Counted from the first letter of the stretch, positions 13,924 to 22,328 are shown. The stretch is DNA of 31,790 bases from JBIOYL01 sp044870185 (GCA_044870185.1 JBIOYL010000133.1:1-31790), one strand, 5' to 3'. Notes: generated by a model not told the origin, from the letters alone. Numbers and translations: made by a program.

Positions 13924-16900
13924 ATGATCAGCTGCTGGAAGTGCGGGACGGACAATCCGGAGCGGGCCCGGTTCTGCCTGCACTGTGGCGTGTCGCTGGC
14001 GCTGGCGTCCGGGTCGCCGCGCGGGACCCGCAAGACGGTCACCGTCGTGTTCTGCGACGTCACCGGCTCGACCGGGCTGGGCGAGCGCCTCGATCCCGAA
14101 TCGCTCAGCCGGGTGATGGCCCGCTACTTCGACGCGATGCGCGCGGTGCTCGAACGGCACGGCGGCGCGGTGCAGAAGTTCATCGGCGACGCCGTGATGG
14201 CGGTGTTCGGCATCCCGGTCGTGCACGAGGACGACGCCCTGCGGGCGGTCCGGGCGGCCGCCGCCATGCAGGACACCCTCGGCGAGCTGAACGCCGAGCT
14301 GGAGCGCGACTGGGGCGTCGGCCTGCAGATCCGTATCGGGGTGAGCACCGGCGAGGTGATGGTCGGCGATCCGCGGCTCGGTGACACGCTGGTGATCGGC
14401 GACGCCGTCAACCTGGCCACGCGCCTGGAGCAGACGGCCAGGCCGGGGGAGGTGCTGCTCGCCCAGGACACCTGGCGGCTGGTCCGCGACGCGGTCCTCG
14501 TCGCCCCCGTGGCCGCCGAGGAGCTCCAGGGCGGGGCCGGCGCGCCCGCCTACCGGCTGCTCGACGTGTCACCGGACGCCCCCGGCCATGCCCGGCGCCA
14601 GGACAGCCCGCTGGTCGGCCGCACTTCCGAGCTCCAGCTGTTCGAGTGGGCGTACCAGCGCACGGTGCGCGAGTCCACCTGTCACCTGTTCACCGTGCTC
14701 GGCGCGGCCGGGGTCGGCAAGTCCCGCCTGGTCGCCGAGGCGGTCGACGCGCTCGGCGAGGCCGCGACCGTGCTGTACGCGCGCTGCCTGTCCTATGGCC
14801 AGGGCATCACGCTGTGGCCGGTCGCCGAGGCGGTCCGCCAGGCGGCCGGGATCAAGGACGTGGACTCGCCGTCCGAGGCCCGCACGAAGCTGGACGCGCT
14901 GCTCGGCGACGACGGGGACGGCCCGCAGGTCGCCGAGCGGATCGGCCGGCTCATCGGGCTGGAGGCGGCCGCGGTCCCGGCCGAGGAGACCGCCTGGGCG
15001 GTGCGGCGCTTCTACGAGACCCTGGCCGGCCGCCGTCCGCTGCTGGTCGTGTTCGACGACCTGCACTGGGCCGAGGCGGCCCTGCTGGACCTGATCGAGC
15101 AGGTCGTCGACCTGTCCCGCGAGGCGCCGATCCTGCTGGTCGCCGTCGCCCGCCCCGAGCTGTTCGAGCAGCGCGCGACCTGGGCGGGGGGCAAGCTCAA
15201 CGCCACCACGATCCTGCTCGAGCCGCTCGACGCGGCCGAGTCGGCCGCCCTGCTGGACGGCCTGACCGGCCGGGCGGCGCTGCCCGCCGAGGTCAAGGCG
15301 CGCATCGCCGAGACCGCCGAGGGCAACCCGCTGTTCCTCGAGGAGATGCTCGCCATGCTGATCGAGGACGGCCGGCTGCGACGCCAGGACGGCCGCTGGG
15401 TGGTCGCCGGCGACCTGGAGCGGGTCAGCGCCCCGCCGAGCATCCATGCGCTGCTCGCCGCCCGCCTGGACCGGCTGGACGGCGAGGAGCGGGCCGTGCT
15501 GGAGCGGGCGGCGGTCGCGGGGCAGACGTTCGACCTCGGCGCGGTGGTCGAGCTGTCGCCGCCGGCGGTCCGGACCGACGTGCCCGCCCGCCTCGCCTCG
15601 CTGGTCCGCAAGGAGCTGCTGCGGCCCGTCGCGGGGCGCCTGACCGACAGGAGCGGCTTCCAGTTCCGCCACCTGCTCGTCCGTGACGCCGCCTACGAGT
15701 CGCTGCCCAAGCAGACCAGGGCCGAGCTGCATGAGCGCTTCGCGAGTTGGCTCGCCGGCTGGGCCGGTGAGCGCATCCGGGAGTACGAGGAGATCCTCGG
15801 CTACCACCTGGAGCGCGCCTATCGGTACCGCGCCGAGCTGGGGCCGGCCGACGAGCAGGGTCGGCGGCTGGCGGCGGCGGCGGCCGAGCGGCTCGCCGCC
15901 GCCGGGCGCCGGGCGCATGGCCGCGGCGACGTGCGGGCGTCGGTCAACCTGCTGCAGCGGGCCGTCGCCCTCCTGCCGGCCCGCGACCCGACCCGCCTGC
16001 ACCTGCTGGCCGAGCTGGGTGAGGGGCTCATCCCGCTGGCCCGCTACGGCGAGGCCGAGCGCGCCTTCGACGAGGTCGTCGCGGCCGCCGCCGCCAGCGA
16101 CGACCCCGGCCTGCGCGCCTATGCGACGATCGGCAAGCTGGAGCTGCGCCTGGAGACGGTCACCGACCGGGGGCCCAACACCATCCGCGAGGAGGCCGAG
16201 CGGGTCCTCGAGGTGCTCGAGCGCCTCGGCGACGACCAGGGCCTGGCCAAGGTGTGGCGGCTGGTCGCCCTCGACGACTATCTGCAGTGCCGGATCGCGC
16301 CGGCCGAGCAGGAGCTCAACCGGGCCATCGAGCACGCCCGCCGGGCCGGGGACGAGCGGCTCGAGGCCTTGTGCCTGTACTCGCTCGCGCAGGCGGCGTT
16401 CTGGAGCCCAACGCCGGTGCCCGACGGCATCCGCCGCTGCGAGCAGATCCGGCGGGGCGCCGACGGCAACTACCGGGTCGAGCTGGCGGCGCTGGAGGCG
16501 TTGGCCGGCCTGCACGCCATGCTGGGCGAGTTCGAGGCGGCCCGTGCGCTGGCGGCGAGCAGCCTGGCCATCGCCGGCAAGCTGGGACCGATCCGCCTGT
16601 CGGCGATCTGCGGCCAGATCGTCGGGGTGGCCGAGATGCTGGCCGGCGACCCCAAGGCGGCCGAGGAGCGTTTCCGCTGGGCCTACGGCATCTGCGAGCG
16701 GACCGGCGACGAGGGCCTGCGGGCGGAGCTCGCGGCCAACCTCGCCCAGGCCCTGTGCGCGCAGGGACGCGACGACGAGGTGCTGCGCTTCAGCCAGATC
16801 AGCGGCGAGCTGGCCGCCAAGGACGACCTGTTCGCCCAGGTCGAGCGGCGCGGGCCGACGGCCAAGGTGCTCGCCCGGCGGGGCCGCTTCGACGAGGCCG

Positions 16901-17121
16901 AGCGGCTGGCCGCAGAGAGCGTCGCGCTGGCCGAGCCGACCGACATGATCAACATGCAGGCGGACGCGCTGGTCGACCTCGCCGAGGTGCTCCGCCTGGC
17001 CGGCCGGGCCGAGGCGGCGGCGCCCACGGTCAGCCGGGCCATCGAGCTGTACGAGCGCAAGGGCAACCTCGTCTCGGCCCGGCGTGCCCGGGATCGGCTC
17101 GCCCGGCTGCAGGGTGCGTGA
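13924..17121 (+). CDS. Zinc-ribbon class III adenylyl cyclase with AAA/STAND ATPase and TPR repeats
   Basis: This 1065-residue signalling protein has four parts. Residues 4-21 form a zinc ribbon (C4, C7, C18, C21). Residues about 37-215 are a class III nucleotide cyclase with metal ligands D45 (FCDVTGS) and D89 (FIGDAVMAVFG), lysine K85, and D160, N163 and R167 in IGDAVNLATRLE, so all catalytic positions for an adenylyl cyclase are present. Residues about 228-600 are a STAND-like ATPase with Walker A GAAGVGKS (260-267) and Walker B LLVVFDD (373-379). The rest is helical, TPR-like repeats. It would make cAMP under control of nucleotide binding and partner recognition by the TPRs. It is cytoplasmic and cotranscribed with the preceding hydrolase. 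Confidence 0.9.
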   Translation: MISCWKCGTDNPERARFCLHCGVSLALASGSPRGTRKTVTVVFCDVTGSTGLGERLDPESLSRVMARYFDAMRAVLERHGGAVQKFIGDAVMAVFGIPVVHEDDALRAVRAAAAMQDTLGELNAELERDWGVGLQIRIGVSTGEVMVGDPRLGDTLVIGDAVNLATRLEQTARPGEVLLAQDTWRLVRDAVLVAPVAAEELQGGAGAPAYRLLDVSPDAPGHARRQDSPLVGRTSELQLFEWAYQRTVRESTCHLFTVLGAAGVGKSRLVAEAVDALGEAATVLYARCLSYGQGITLWPVAEAVRQAAGIKDVDSPSEARTKLDALLGDDGDGPQVAERIGRLIGLEAAAVPAEETAWAVRRFYETLAGRRPLLVVFDDLHWAEAALLDLIEQVVDLSREAPILLVAVARPELFEQRATWAGGKLNATTILLEPLDAAESAALLDGLTGRAALPAEVKARIAETAEGNPLFLEEMLAMLIEDGRLRRQDGRWVVAGDLERVSAPPSIHALLAARLDRLDGEERAVLERAAVAGQTFDLGAVVELSPPAVRTDVPARLASLVRKELLRPVAGRLTDRSGFQFRHLLVRDAAYESLPKQTRAELHERFASWLAGWAGERIREYEEILGYHLERAYRYRAELGPADEQGRRLAAAAAERLAAAGRRAHGRGDVRASVNLLQRAVALLPARDPTRLHLLAELGEGLIPLARYGEAERAFDEVVAAAAASDDPGLRAYATIGKLELRLETVTDRGPNTIREEAERVLEVLERLGDDQGLAKVWRLVALDDYLQCRIAPAEQELNRAIEHARRAGDERLEALCLYSLAQAAFWSPTPVPDGIRRCEQIRRGADGNYRVELAALEALAGLHAMLGEFEAARALAASSLAIAGKLGPIRLSAICGQIVGVAEMLAGDPKAAEERFRWAYGICERTGDEGLRAELAANLAQALCAQGRDDEVLRFSQISGELAAKDDLFAQVERRGPTAKVLARRGRFDEAERLAAESVALAEPTDMINMQADALVDLAEVLRLAGRAEAAAPTVSRAIELYERKGNLVSARRARDRLARLQGA

Positions 17122-17225
17122 ACCCGCCGCAGGCTGCGTGCGCCCGCCGGCCCGCGACCAGCGCTGGTCTGGCTTGGGCGGCGCCAGGGTTGGCGTGCGC
17201 GCTGCCGGGCAACCCAGCCAGCATC

Positions 17226-17272
17226 GAGCCGCCCGGCGAGCCCCCGGGCGAGCCTCCGGCGAGCCGCCCGGC
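17226..17272. repeat. Short GC-rich tandem repeats in the leader of the 78-residue gene
   Basis: Four imperfect 11-12 bp units begin with GAGCC (GAGCCGCCCGGC, GAGCCCCCGGGC, GAGCCTCCGGC, GAGCCGCCCGGC) directly before the AAAGGAG ribosome binding site. They can pair with each other through CCCGGG and CCGG segments. The surrounding gap 17122-17285 shows no gene. Confidence 0.6.
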
Positions 17273-17285
17273 GAAAGGAGCGTCG

Positions 17286-17522
17286 ATGGCAAGCCAGCAC
17301 ACTCCGGCCGACGATATCGTCTACGACCTGGTGAGCATCCAGTACCACGCGCTGAAAGCAGCCCAGGTCTACGACCAGTACATCCAGGACGCCCGAGGGC
17401 ACGACGACGTGGTGCAGTTCATCGAGCAGATCAAGAAGGAGGACGCGGCGCGCGCGATCCGCTGCCACGAGCTGCTGGTGCAGCTCACCAAGCACGGCGG
17501 CATCGGCGGCGTGGACCGGTAG
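17286..17522 (+). CDS. Small helical protein of unknown function
   Basis: This is a 78-residue, mostly helical protein with two amphipathic helices (about 10-36, DIVYDLVSIQYHALKAAQVY, and 40-70, DDVVQFIEQIKKEDAARAI, then RCHELLVQL). The pattern resembles half of a ferritin-like bundle, but the classical ExxH pair is missing, so metal binding is doubtful. Comparable small proteins are widespread in bacteria without a known role. A strong AAAGGAG ribosome binding site precedes the ATG. It lies 164 nt after the cyclase gene and 53 nt before the oxidoreductase gene on the same strand and may share their transcript. Confidence 0.7.
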   Translation: MASQHTPADDIVYDLVSIQYHALKAAQVYDQYIQDARGHDDVVQFIEQIKKEDAARAIRCHELLVQLTKHGGIGGVDR

Positions 17523-17575
17523 GCGACCCCACCCGGCAACGCGGCCCGGACCTGCTGCGGCCAAGGAGACCGGCG

Positions 17576-18526
17576 GTGCGGGTCTGTCTGATGATCGAGG
17601 GCCAGGAGGGCGTCACCTGGCCGCAGTGGGTGGCGCTGGCCCGGGCCTGCGAGGCGGCCGGCGTCGAGGGGCTGTTCCGCTCCGACCACTACCTGTCGGT
17701 GGTCGGGCGGGAGCAGCGGGGCGCGCTCGACGCCTGGGGCACGATCAACGCCTTGGCCGCGGTGACCGGGCGCCTGCGCCTGGGCACGCTGGTGTCGCCG
17801 GTGACCTTCCGCCATCCGGCCGTGCTGGCCAAGCTGGCCGTCACCGCCGACCACGTCGCCGGCGGCCGCATCGAGGTCGGCCTCGGGGCGGGCTGGAACG
17901 AGCGCGAGCACGCCGCCTTCGGGTTCGGACTGCCCGAGCCTGCCATGCGCGTCGAGCTGCTGGCCGAGCAGCTCGAGATCGTGCACCGGCTGTGGTCGGG
18001 CGAGCGCTTCAGCTTCCACGGGGCGCACTACCGGCTGGACGACGTCGCGGCCTGGCCCCGGCCCGTGCAGCGACCCCACCCGACGCTGATCCTCGGCGGC
18101 GAGGGCGGCCGGCGCTCGGTCGAGCTCGCCGCCCGTTGGGCCGACGAGTACAACACGATCCGGGCCACGGTCCAGGACTGCCGCGTCCGCGCCGAGCGCC
18201 TGCGGGCGGCCTGGGCGCAGGCCGGCCGGCACCCGGCCGGCGTGCGCCTGTCGGTGATGACCACCTGCATCGTGGGGACCGACCGGGCCGAGGTCGCCGA
18301 GCGGACCCGCCGGGCGGCCGCCAGCGTCGGCGCGGGCGACGTCGACGCCTACCGGGCCAGGGTCGAGCACCACGGGGTGGTCGGCACGGTCGACCAGGTG
18401 CTGGCGCGGCTGGCCGCCTTCGAGGCGGCCGGGGTCACCGGCATGATGCTGCGGCTCATGGCCCACGACGACCTGGACATGGTCGCCCTGCTCGGCCGGG
18501 CGGTCGTCGGCGCCGTCGGGCGTTGA
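17576..18526 (+). CDS. LLM-class (luciferase-like, probably F420-dependent) oxidoreductase
   Basis: This 316-residue TIM-barrel protein belongs to the luciferase-like monooxygenase family. The N-terminus (EGQEGVTWPQWVALARACEA, then GLFRSDHYLSV) and blocks such as TGRLRLGTLVSPVTFRHPA, GGRIEVGLGAGWNEREH, RVELLAEQLEIVHRLWSGE and PHPTLILGGEGGRRSVELAA are typical of actinobacterial members that use coenzyme F420 rather than FMN. The substrate is unknown. The GTG at 17576 has AAGGAGA 6 nt upstream. It may be the last gene of the unit that starts with the alpha/beta-hydrolase; the next gene is convergent. Confidence 0.85.
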   Translation: MRVCLMIEGQEGVTWPQWVALARACEAAGVEGLFRSDHYLSVVGREQRGALDAWGTINALAAVTGRLRLGTLVSPVTFRHPAVLAKLAVTADHVAGGRIEVGLGAGWNEREHAAFGFGLPEPAMRVELLAEQLEIVHRLWSGERFSFHGAHYRLDDVAAWPRPVQRPHPTLILGGEGGRRSVELAARWADEYNTIRATVQDCRVRAERLRAAWAQAGRHPAGVRLSVMTTCIVGTDRAEVAERTRRAAASVGAGDVDAYRARVEHHGVVGTVDQVLARLAAFEAAGVTGMMLRLMAHDDLDMVALLGRAVVGAVGR

Positions 18527-18563
18527 AGCCCGGCACAGCCGGCACGCGCTCGGGCCGCGGGCG

Positions 18564-19712
18564 TCAGCGTCTGCTCCGCAGCGCCCGCGACCGCCGCGGC
18601 CCGGCCGGGGTGGGCACGGCGCCAGGGTGGGGGAGGAGCACCCGGAAGGAGGCGCCCCCGCCGTCCCGCTCCTCGACCCAGGCGCGGCCGCCGTGGAGCG
18701 TCGCGAACCGGGTCACCAGCGACAGGCCGATCCCGGCCCCTGGCTGTGGCTGGCGTGCCGGGCGCCCCCGCCGGAACGGCTCGAAGATCGCCGAGGCCAG
18801 CTCGGGTGGCACGCCCGGCCCGGCGTCCTCGACCACCAGCAGCACGCCGTCCGGAAGCTGCCGCACGCCGACCCAGATCGGGGTTCCCGGGCCGGTGTGG
18901 GTCACGGCGTTGCCGAGCAGGTTCCAGACGATGCGCTCGACCTTGGCCGCATCGACCGCCGCGGTCACGGGCGGCGCGTCGAGGTGGAGGGGCCGGCCGT
19001 CGAAGTCGAACTCGCCGACCAGCCTGGTCACGAGCCCGCCGACGTCGGTCGGCACCCGCTCGGGCTCGAGGATGCCGCGGTCGATGCGGCCAAGGTCGAG
19101 CAGGTCGGCGAGCAGCCGCTGCAGCTTGCGCCCGTTGGTCACCACGGCATGCAGCAGCTCGCGCTGGTCGCCGTCGGCCAGGTTCACGCCCCGGCGCTCC
19201 AGGGTCGTGGCCGAGCCGAGCACCGCGGCGAGCGGTGCGCGCAGCTCGTGCGACACCGCGTGCAGCATCGTGCTGCGCAGCTCGCTCAGCGTCTGGAGCC
19301 GCTCGCTCAGCGCGCGCTCCTGCTCGCAGGCCCGCTCGAGGCGCGCCTCGAGCGCCTTGCGCTCGGTGATGTCGACCAGCACGCCGCGCAGCCGGGGGCG
19401 CCGACCGGGCGTGGTGACCACCCGCACGATGTCGCGGAACCAGCGCACGCGGCCGTCGGCGGCCACCACCCGGTACTCCGACTGGTAGGACCGTCGACGG
19501 CGGATGGCCGCCCGTGCGCGCGCCAGCGCCCGCTCCCGGTCGGCGGGGTGGATGCGGTCGACCCAGAAGTCCTGCTCGCCGAACCAGCGGTCGAGCGGGT
19601 AGCCGAGGATGTCCTCGGCGCGGCGGGAGACGAAGGTGAACCTCCAGGTGCCCGTCTCCGCTTCCCAGACGATGGCGTCGAGGTCGTGCACGAGGTCGAG
19701 CACGTCACCCAC
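18564..19712 (-). CDS. PAS-domain sensor histidine kinase
   Basis: This 382-residue cytoplasmic sensor kinase has no membrane segment. A PAS fold with PAC motif occupies about residues 5-117 (DAIVWEAETGTWRFTFVSRR, then GYPLDRWFGEQDFWVDRIHP and RGVLVDITERKA). A short coiled coil leads to the HisKA helix with phospho-acceptor H155 in HAVSHELRAPL, followed by the ATPase domain with N-box (NLLGNAVTHT, 264-273), G1 DAGPGVP and G2 GAGIGLSLV. GTG at 19712 is chosen because GAGGAGG lies just before it; an earlier in-frame GTG at 19757 lies next to the predicted transcription start. No response regulator is adjacent, so the partner is encoded elsewhere. The signal sensed by the PAS domain is unknown. 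Confidence 0.85.
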   Translation of the reverse strand: MGDVLDLVHDLDAIVWEAETGTWRFTFVSRRAEDILGYPLDRWFGEQDFWVDRIHPADRERALARARAAIRRRRSYQSEYRVVAADGRVRWFRDIVRVVTTPGRRPRLRGVLVDITERKALEARLERACEQERALSERLQTLSELRSTMLHAVSHELRAPLAAVLGSATTLERRGVNLADGDQRELLHAVVTNGRKLQRLLADLLDLGRIDRGILEPERVPTDVGGLVTRLVGEFDFDGRPLHLDAPPVTAAVDAAKVERIVWNLLGNAVTHTGPGTPIWVGVRQLPDGVLLVVEDAGPGVPPELASAIFEPFRRGRPARQPQPGAGIGLSLVTRFATLHGGRAWVEERDGGGASFRVLLPHPGAVPTPAGPRRSRALRSRR

Positions 19713-19743
19713 TTCGCCCCTCCTCGAGGAACGGTTGCGCCAT

Positions 19744-19756
19744 TGCAACGGTTGCA
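19744..19756. promoter_or_regulatory. Palindrome in the kinase/mtnA divergent region
   Basis: TGCAAC, one base, GTTGCA: a 13-bp perfect dyad, with a further GGTTGC half-site at 19733-19738. It lies at the predicted start point of the kinase transcript, so a repressor there could control the kinase. Confidence 0.45.
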
Positions 19757-19785
19757 CGATGACCGAGAAGCGACAATCAAGTCAA
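19756..19785 (-). promoter_or_regulatory. Candidate promoter of the histidine kinase
   Basis: On the minus strand TTGACT (19785-19780), an 18-nt spacer and CATCGT (19761-19756). The -35 box is good and the -10 box modest. The start would be near 19749, giving a leader of about 37 nt. Confidence 0.4.
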
Positions 19786-19879
19786 TAGAGAGCGACGCTC
19801 GACCGCGGCGGCCGGGACTGGACGCCGGCCTGGCAGCCGGGTCGACGCCCGGGCAGACTGGCTGGCGGGGAGGTGGACC

Positions 19880-21070
19880 GTGGACGCCGACCGGCTGCGC
19901 AGCGCCGTGCAGTGGCGCGCCGGGCACCTGGAGATCGTCGACCAGACGCTGCTGCCCGGCCGCTTCCAGGTGCGCCGGCTCGACACCTTCGACGAGCTGC
20001 TCGACGCCATCCGCCGGCTCGCCGTGCGGGGCGCACCGGCGCTGGGGGTGTGCGGCGCGTTCGGGGTGGTGGTCGGGCTGGCCGAGCGTGACCTGCCCGA
20101 CGCCGGCAGTGCCCGACGCGAGCTGGCCAAGGTCGTGGCCGCCGTCGTGGGGGCCCGCCCCACCGCGGTGAACCTCGGCTGGGGCGCCCGCCGGGTCGCG
20201 GGCGCCGCGGCGGCAGGCCGGACGCCGGCCGAGATGCGGCGGCTCGCCCTGCAGGAGGCGCAGCGCGTGCTCGACGAGGACCGCGAGTCGTGCCGGCGCA
20301 TGGGCGCCTTCGGCCGCGAGGAGCTGGCCTCCCTCCCCGGACCCCGCCCTGGTGGCCGGGGCACCCCCTCGTTGATCGGGGCACCCCTTCGGGGTTCCCC
20401 GAACCCCTCCGGGGGGTTCCCCGGACCCCTCCCCAGAGACCGGGGCACCCCCTTGGGGTTCCCCGGACCCCTCCGGGTCCTGACGCATTGCAACACGGGG
20501 CGGCTGGCCACGGCCGGGCTCGGCTCCGCCCTCGGGGTCGTCTACACGATGGCCGCGGCCGGCGACCCGGTCGAGGTGTACGCGTCCGAGACCCGCCCGC
20601 TGCTCCAGGGCGCCCGGCTGACCGCCTGGGAGCTGGTCGACGCCGGGATCCCGGTGACCGTCCTGCCCGACGCGGCGACCGGCGCCGCGCTGGCCGGCGG
20701 CCGGGTCGACGTGGTGCTGGTCGGCTGCGACCGGGTCGCCCGCAACGGCGACACGGCCAACAAGGTCGGCACCTACAACCTGGCCGTGCTCGCCCGGGCC
20801 AGCGGGGTGCCGTTCTACGTGGTCGGGCCGCTGTCGTCGTTCGACCCGGACACCCCGGACGGGCAGGCGATCGCCATCGAGGAGCGGGCGGCCGCCGAGG
20901 TGCTGCAGCTGGCCGGCGCCGTGCTCGCGCCGGCGGGCGCCGAGGCCTGGAACCCGGCCTTCGACGTCACCCCGGCCGCCTACGTCACCGCGTTCATCAC
21001 CGACGCCGGGGTGCTCCGCCCGCCGTTCGCCGCGTCGATCGGCCGGGCACTTGCCGAGGCCGGGCGCTGA
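19880..21070 (+). CDS. mtnA: S-methyl-5-thioribose-1-phosphate isomerase carrying an in-frame repeat insertion
   Basis: This 396-residue MtnA interconverts methylthioribose-1-phosphate and methylthioribulose-1-phosphate in methionine salvage. The family blocks are intact: RGAPALGVCGAFG (about 49-62), THCNTG with catalytic C204, YASETRPLLQGARLTAWEL (about 234-252), and GCDRVARNGDTANKVGTYNL with catalytic D284. Between GREELA (about 145-150) and RVLTHCNTG (about 199-207), where related enzymes have only a few residues, stand some 47 proline/glycine-rich residues. They are encoded by a GC-rich repeat block that keeps the frame. The excess over the usual length of about 350 residues matches the insert. 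GGGAGGTG precedes the GTG start. No other methionine-salvage gene is in the window. Confidence 0.9.
   Translation: MDADRLRSAVQWRAGHLEIVDQTLLPGRFQVRRLDTFDELLDAIRRLAVRGAPALGVCGAFGVVVGLAERDLPDAGSARRELAKVVAAVVGARPTAVNLGWGARRVAGAAAAGRTPAEMRRLALQEAQRVLDEDRESCRRMGAFGREELASLPGPRPGGRGTPSLIGAPLRGSPNPSGGFPGPLPRDRGTPLGFPGPLRVLTHCNTGRLATAGLGSALGVVYTMAAAGDPVEVYASETRPLLQGARLTAWELVDAGIPVTVLPDAATGAALAGGRVDVVLVGCDRVARNGDTANKVGTYNLAVLARASGVPFYVVGPLSSFDPDTPDGQAIAIEERAAAEVLQLAGAVLAPAGAEAWNPAFDVTPAAYVTAFITDAGVLRPPFAASIGRALAEAGR
20335..20475. repeat. GC-rich repeat block inserted in frame in mtnA
   Basis: The block is built from two alternating units. GGGGTTCCCCGGACCCCTCC occurs at 20413-20432 and 20455-20474, and with one change at 20391-20410. 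CGGGGCACCCC occurs at 20357-20367, 20377-20387 and 20441-20451. Both units are partly self-complementary (GGGG with CCCC), so the RNA should fold into stacked short hairpins. It contains no stop codon in the mtnA frame and its composition differs sharply from the gene around it. Confidence 0.88.
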
Positions 21071-21095
21071 CCGACGCCGCGGCCGCTGGCCGGCG

Positions 21096-22328
21096 TCAGC
21101 CGTCGACCTTCCGGCCTTTGCCGACCACGACCACGTCGCCCGCAGACACCACGAAGCGCCCGCGGTCCAGGTCGAGGTCGACGCCGATGCGGGCGCCCTC
21201 GGGGACGACGACGTTCTTGTCGAGGATCGCCCGCTGGACCACCGCACCCGCGCCGACCTGCACGTCGTGCATGAGCACCGAGTCTTCGACCAGCGCCCCC
21301 TGCTCGACGCGCACGCCGGGGGAGAGGATCGAGCGGCGCACGGTGCCGCCCGACACGACCGCGCCGGCGCACACCATCGAGTCGAGCGCCTGGCCGCGCC
21401 GGTCGTCGGAGTCGAAGATGAACTTGGCCGGCGGCAGCGGCTCGTGCCAGGTCAGGATCGGCCACCGGCGGTTGTACAGGTTGAAGACCGGGTTGACCGA
21501 GACCAGGTCCATGTTGGCCTCGTAGTAGGCGTCCAGCGTGCCCACGTCACGCCAGTAGCCGCGGTCGCGCTCGGTGCTGCCGGGCACGTTGTTGGCCGAG
21601 AAGTCGTAGACGTGGGCGTCGCCCGAGGCGACCAGCATGGGGATGAGGTTGCCGCCGACGTCGTGGTTGGAGTCCTCGTCGGCCGCGTCGGTGGAGACCG
21701 CCTCGACCAGCGTCTTGGTGGCGAACACGTAGTTGCCCATCGAGGCGAACACCTGGTCGGGGGCGTCGGGCAGGGCCTTGGCGTCGGCGGGCTTCTCGCG
21801 GAAGGCGTCGATCTTCTGGCCGTCGCGGGCGGTCTCGATGACGCCGAACTGGTAGGCCTCCTCGATCGGCACCCGGATCCCGGCCACGGTCACCCCGGCG
21901 CCGGAGTCGAGGTGCTGGGCGACCATCTGGCGCGGGTCCATGCGGTAGATGTGGTCGGCGCCGAACACGATCACGTGGTCGGGCCGCTCGTCCTTGATCA
22001 GGTTGAGGTTCTGGAAGATCGCGTCGGCCGAGCCGGCGAACCAGCGTGGCCCCCGCCGCATCTGGGCGGGCACGGGGGTGACGTAGTTGCCGAGCAGCGG
22101 CGACATCCGCCAGGTGGTGGTGATGTGCCGGTCCAGGCTGTGGCTCTTGTACTGGGTGAGCACCACGATCCGCAGGAAGCCGCCGTTGACCAGGTTGGAC
22201 AGGGCGAAGTCGATCAGGCGGTAGGTGCCGCCGAAGGGCACGGCCGGCTTGGCGCGGTCGTGGGTGAGCGGCTGGAGCCGCTTGCCCTCCCCGCCGGCGA
22301 GGACCATCGAGAGCACCTGCTGCGCCAT
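21096..22328 (-). CDS. glgC: Glucose-1-phosphate adenylyltransferase
   Basis: This 410-residue enzyme makes ADP-glucose for glycogen synthesis. The N-terminal nucleotidyltransferase motif VLAGGEGKRLQPLTHDRAKP, the conserved GGTYRLIDFALSNLVNGG, the catalytic segment VFGADHIYRMD, the sugar site FREKP, and the left-handed beta-helix at the C-terminus (hexapeptide-like repeats from about residue 300, such as GAVVSGGTVRRSILSPGVRV) are all present and the length is normal. There is no ribosome binding site, but TAGGCT ends 6 nt before the ATG, so translation from a leaderless mRNA is likely. It converges with mtnA with only 25 nt between stops. No glycogen synthase is seen nearby. Confidence 0.93.
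   Translation of the reverse strand: MAQQVLSMVLAGGEGKRLQPLTHDRAKPAVPFGGTYRLIDFALSNLVNGGFLRIVVLTQYKSHSLDRHITTTWRMSPLLGNYVTPVPAQMRRGPRWFAGSADAIFQNLNLIKDERPDHVIVFGADHIYRMDPRQMVAQHLDSGAGVTVAGIRVPIEEAYQFGVIETARDGQKIDAFREKPADAKALPDAPDQVFASMGNYVFATKTLVEAVSTDAADEDSNHDVGGNLIPMLVASGDAHVYDFSANNVPGSTERDRGYWRDVGTLDAYYEANMDLVSVNPVFNLYNRRWPILTWHEPLPPAKFIFDSDDRRGQALDSMVCAGAVVSGGTVRRSILSPGVRVEQGALVEDSVLMHDVQVGAGAVVQRAILDKNVVVPEGARIGVDLDLDRGRFVVSAGDVVVVGKGRKVDG

Noticed and set aside
12745..14226. N-terminal extension of the WS/DGAT reading frame by almost 500 codons
   Set aside because: The extension is antisense to the hydrolase and cyclase genes, while the ATG at 12744 has a strong ribosome binding site and gives the family start.
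14569..17292. Very long open frame antisense to the cyclase gene
   Set aside because: It is a by-product of third-position G/C bias. It lacks a ribosome binding site and family motifs, and the plus-strand cyclase has full domain evidence.
20335..20475. CRISPR-like array from the regularly repeated units in mtnA
   Set aside because: Units are directly adjacent or overlapping without unique spacers, lie within a coding frame, and no cas gene is nearby.
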